A stretch of DNA of 64,000 bases, taken from the NCBI GenBank assembly GCA_024232355.1, contig JAAEPW010001368.1, positions 6,852-70,851 on the forward strand, in the 5' to 3' direction. The position numbers were made by a program, and so were the translations under genes. The stretch comes from Chloroflexota bacterium. GTDB lineage: Bacteria; Chloroflexota; Anaerolineae; B4-G1. The notes beneath the pieces are model-generated. The model had not been told where the DNA came from. It searched no databases and saw only the letters and a list, made by a program, of their open reading frames with translations. Positions 62,401 through 64,000 of the stretch are shown piece by piece. Every line of letters starts with the position of its first letter. Position 1 is the first letter of the stretch.

Positions 62401-64000
62401 TTGCGCAACATCGCCGTACCACTGTAAACGTCGAGGCCGCCGCCATAATCGCCGGCCCAGTTGTGAGCGACAGTCGTGTCGTACAAGTCAGCCACGTTCT
62501 CATAAACATATATCCCGCCACCTCTAAAATTGGCCGTGTTTTCCAGAACACGTTCACTGATCAAATTCATATAGCCGCCATAGGCGTATATGCCGCCACC
62601 ATAGTTGGCCGAGTTGTCCCGGATCTGCCCTCCTCTCAGCATCATGTTGCCCTGGTCGATGTACATCCCCCCACCTCTGTTGATGGCCGAGTTGTGGTCG
62701 ATCGCCCCGATACCGCTCTGGTCAAAGCTGGCACTGACACCCGTCATATACACCCCACCGCCATCGACGGCGGCAGTGTTGCTAAAGATTTGTCCATCGC
62801 TCCACACTACATATCCAGAGTCGACATATATGCCGCCACCGAAATTTGCCTCGTTATCGGCAATTACGCTGTTGCCGGTTTCGCTCAAGACGGACACACT
62901 TAACACATAGACTCCACCGCCGTTGGTGCTGGCCGTGTTGCTCAGGATTTGCGTCCCATCCAACGTTACGCTGCCAAGAGAGACGAACACCCCTGCACCG
63001 CTATCGGCCTGGTTGTTCGTGATGACAGTGTTCACAATCGTCAAATCAGCACCGCTATTAAAGACACCGCCGCCATCGTTGATCGGATAGCCTCCCGTCA
63101 AATTCAAGTTCTCCAACGTCACAGTGATAGGCCCGGCGACGTAGACCACTCGCACATCGTCACCACCTTTGGCATCCAGGAAAGTAGGATTGGTTATCGG
63201 GTGGGGCATGGCCCAATTGCCGGGCGCATATCCGCCACGGATGGTCAGCGATTTGCTCACGTAAACCGTCTGGTTCATATCATCCCGCATCTCGACCCCG
63301 GCGCAATAGCCTGCCACCTTGACCACGTCGTCAAGCATGGCCACATCCACCGCCTCTTGCACGGCGTGGGCGTCTGAACTGGTGTAGGTGATAGTCGGGT
63401 TGCTGTCCAGTTGGGCAAAGCAAGTATAAGAAATGAGCTCATTCAGCCACACGGTATTGGATAGTGCAAAGTTGGCGATAAAGGCATCCAGGTCGCCGTC
63501 ACCGTCCACATCGCCCAGGTCGAGACCATAGCCGTCTGACTCGTCCAAAAGTTGCACAATGCTCATAAAATATCCACTGCCATCGTTGATCCAAACAATG
63601 TCAGAGTGGCCCCAATTGCCAATGTAGGCGTCCAAATCTCCATCGGCGTCCACGTCGCCCAATTCCACGTCATAGTTGTCGGTAGTGGTAAAAACTTGCC
63701 CGGTAGCAGTAAAGAACCCAGTCCCGTCGTTGAACCACACGCCATCAGGCTGCATATAGTTGGCGACAAAGGCATCCAGATCACCGTCATTGTCCAGGTC
63801 ACCCAACTCTACATCAAAACTGTCCGCAGTACCAAGACTTTGACCTGTGTCATTGAAAACGCCCTGGCCGCCATTGAGCCAAACGGTGTTTGTCGGCGTC
63901 GAAGCATAGTTCGTGACAAAGGCATCCAGGTCGCCATCATTGTCCAGGTCGCCCAGCGCCACGTTGGTACTTTTGCCACTGCCCAAGAACTGCATCATAT
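56484..64000 (-). CDS. Third giant surface protein, C-terminal 2500 residues, with beta-helices and C25 caspase-like domain
   Basis: The gene continues past the window end, so its start and signal peptide are unseen. In visible order (numbered from base 63998): FG-GAP/VCBS repeats (1-190, LGDLDNDGDLDAFVANY); a right-handed beta-helix (190-690, repeated GGGIYV and NTA motifs); a second helix (710-1120); DUF11 (about 1150-1250); a PPC domain (1265-1420) interrupted by twelve GGLANI units; a gingipain-like peptidase C25 domain (about 1430-1900) with candidate catalytic His 1703 or 1706 and Cys 1748 (SVGCHSG); then DUF11, a cadherin-like and a He_PIG-like module and IYLPLVVRN. Unlike the other giants, 25 more residues follow that signature. 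Confidence 0.88.
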   Translation of the reverse strand, partial: MMQFLGSGKSTNVALGDLDNDGDLDAFVTNYASTPTNTVWLNGGQGVFNDTGQSLGTADSFDVELGDLDNDGDLDAFVANYMQPDGVWFNDGTGFFTATGQVFTTTDNYDVELGDVDADGDLDAYIGNWGHSDIVWINDGSGYFMSIVQLLDESDGYGLDLGDVDGDGDLDAFIANFALSNTVWLNELISYTCFAQLDSNPTITYTSSDAHAVQEAVDVAMLDDVVKVAGYCAGVEMRDDMNQTVYVSKSLTIRGGYAPGNWAMPHPITNPTFLDAKGGDDVRVVYVAGPITVTLENLNLTGGYPINDGGGVFNSGADLTIVNTVITNNQADSGAGVFVSLGSVTLDGTQILSNTASTNGGGVYVLSVSVLSETGNSVIADNEANFGGGIYVDSGYVVWSDGQIFSNTAAVDGGGVYMTGVSASFDQSGIGAIDHNSAINRGGGMYIDQGNMMLRGGQIRDNSANYGGGIYAYGGYMNLISERVLENTANFRGGGIYVYENVADLYDTTVAHNWAGDYGGGLDVYSGTAMLRNVTVSNNTVITSDGGGIKVFIDGTITLAHVTVAKNAGPAGGGIQNDGTATLSHTLLALNNGGNCGGAITSDDHNLSSDATCTGLTELGDIVSMTAHIDILQDNGGNIETHALLPNSPAIDAGDPGFSPPPDNDQRGPGFPRVQGERIDIGAFEAMPTTGNCFARLVRTSQTYTSTDAHAVQWAVDDASPGDTVKVAGTCTGVEMRGGFQQTVYISKTLTLRGGYTITNWSVSDPISNPTVLDAWAGGRVLYITGDVSPTIENLRIVGGDAAGLGGGSKPYDGAGGGIYVITATATIKNCEIRDNVASFGSWGSGGGVYLQFSPSNLIDNDIHDNFGSRGGGAVGEGGGVSLVESDAILSGNAIERNTASEVYDGVGGGLYMEGSSPTLYDNFVGNNTASPSSWGLGGGIYNGPGSNALLVNTVLVDNYSGNTTDSYGAGIIAEGSFPRLLHTTIHGNTGGGNSGVCVGADSNVVLTNTILINQGVGITVTVGSTGTLNGVLWDSNGTDHGGLGDVLTFADAFGPPQMNPDGIHLMDGSTAIDAGVNAGVTTDIDGDLRPDGLGPDLGADEWLGATDVDLVIVKSVYPDVASIGKPITYVVTFSNAGTTVAHDVIITDIVPSSVLTTSFDNNGVTITETRASPTYVWDVDDLWPGAGGVIIITGVISPDLIGGDAFTNTAIIASATIDEDETNNTDAVVVTIANNSRATAQVISATGNITSSLTSVNDVDWYKIHVPEPDSTLTVTLSDLDADFDIYLFAPEVDEESGQLRDIGGLANIGGLANIGGLANIGGLANIGGLANIGGLANIGGLANIGGLANIGGLANIGGLANIGGLANIGGLANIGTLVSISANPLTATEQIVYDVHELAGPYYIAISGHTSGTVGQSYILSTDLATATARYTPITYTVSTTFTTPATDTTVHTLILYNGSRFNQFYTGTDTITSAGLGVRLNTLVAHSNVSGTLVNLDDYSAINFAYSVWDTQPGNPLAVNFVAAHIKSLLYRLAPAYPNLEYIVIVGDDRVIPHRRIRDEALMANERKYAQMAYTPIISESLASRYFLSDDYYAGVLPLPWRGRELYLPHFGIGRLVEKPSEIATMIDAFLARPTLSPGDALVTGYDFLVDQAENISDTLDAQGIVTLTTLISDDWVPDDLRMELISVTQASDLNSLNAHFTHFALIPPTYTLSVSSTWYDIYVYSVEITDAVEYSGTLEFSVGCHSGLNVPDEDSLSLVTGTDWPQAFLRQGATFIGNTGFGYGDSDLIAYSEQLMANFVDELGYWKDARVPQTVGNALLQAKQRYYNSFAGGSLTNYDEKVIGEMTLYGLPMMRVRMPNTSTVPPGSQPSMVGVRFKSTAQLANGVFTSSIPFSFGHVSRTIDTGTYYVVDGADDVIVFGGRPIQPRDSRDIHEADTIAHGALMVGGTFTDVFGFDPAISRVVTDELYVETESTYPTSAWYPPHPATINRFLAIDGQSRERLVVVPGQFQATTADTETVGIQRLYSELEFEIYHAPVTATDFIAPSIWQVEAISTSAYLRFQVLLEDADTADGSGGQIARTVVLYREEGKTSWEMADLVYNAARGVAEAFLPPVDTNIYYFAQAVDASGNVALALDHGNPFRGPVDGDLAAPTLTVTKTASALTLAEGEVLTYTIVVNNAGPGVFSEGLISDTLPAGLVMAGPVVLEPPEAGSLLLPPPYLAHNLTIASGQFVTLTFPVRALDGFARITNTAAVTGAEIHDPVTGTIVITVTNLPPVAGDDGYDVYEDDSLIITDTGGVLANDVDVPSDTLTVMPSTGPAYGVVTLTASGAFTYVPETNFFGADVFTYTVSDGDDVVTATVHITVTNVNDSPDVINPGAQSDVVSDTVWLEIMASDVESDTLTYSAIDLPPGLSISSTMGLISGILGVDSIGAYTVTVEVSDLVSTTSVTFTWTVEGQADQVYIYLPLVVRNHTAVLDSWDVFAGDRFWRRPRWHGLVP
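59871..60086 (-). repeat. Twelve tandem 18-bp units encoding GGLANI hexapeptides
   Basis: Twelve exact-length 18-bp units differ among themselves almost only at silent positions, so the peptide is conserved while the DNA drifts. There are no spacers. Confidence 0.93.

Overview
The window looks like chromosomal DNA of a Chloroflexota bacterium (Anaerolineae-like; the class is inference). The main reason is three giant secreted proteins built from DUF11, Calx-beta, cadherin-like, beta-propeller and beta-helix modules. All three carry the C-terminal or near C-terminal signature IYLP-[LI]-[VI]-x-[KR], which I associate with Chloroflexota surface proteins. Most starts are ATG with a purine-rich ribosome binding site, but several genes appear to have leaderless or near-leaderless promoters. 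No rRNA, tRNA, CRISPR array, insertion sequence or phage structural gene was seen.

Region 1 (1-6.5 kb): the C-terminal part of a DEAD-box RNA helicase (+), then a minus-strand gene string read from about 6.4 kb leftward: DUF488, DUF488, a dual-OB protein that appears split by a -1 frameshift, a RecQ helicase with a TPR N-terminus, and a UPF0158 protein. The close packing suggests one operon for nucleic-acid modification, repair or defence. Region 2 (6.5-10 kb): an MFS transporter, a MoxR-type AAA+ ATPase and a soluble histidine kinase. Region 3 (10-15.8 kb): a cytosolic SNase-like nuclease, a 1114-residue BTAD/NB-ARC/TPR STAND protein, and a queuosine-tRNA mannosyltransferase-like glycosyltransferase, overlapping head to tail behind a strong promoter. 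Region 4 (15.8-21.8 kb): two tandem FemAB-like aminoacyltransferases and a methyltransferase (minus strand, leaderless promoter), then DUF401 permease, a small unknown protein and HemW (+).

Region 5 (22-40.3 kb): the first giant surface protein (about 3500 aa), a YfcE-like phosphoesterase, an ADP-forming acyl-CoA synthetase, a HisC-like aminotransferase, and a three-gene phosphorelay (PAS histidine kinase, double-receiver regulator, receiver-PAS-kinase hybrid). Region 6 (40.3-49.2 kb): the second giant, with three seven-repeat propeller blocks. Region 7 (49.4-56.4 kb): a complete Wadjet anti-plasmid system (JetA-JetB-JetC-JetD, SMC-like) behind an XRE-type regulator. Region 8 (56.5-64 kb, minus strand): the C-terminal 2500 residues of a third giant, with FG-GAP repeats, two beta-helices, a PPC domain interrupted by a 12-fold GGLANI hexapeptide repeat, a gingipain-like C25 caspase-fold domain and adhesive C-terminal modules.

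The three most interesting loci are the nuclease-STAND pair (10-14.7 kb), the DUF488/dual-OB/TPR-RecQ operon (0.7-6.4 kb) and the GGLANI insert in the C25 giant (59.87-60.09 kb). The Wadjet locus is a recognised defence system, which makes the neighbouring candidates more plausible as parts of a conflict repertoire, though they are not adjacent to it.
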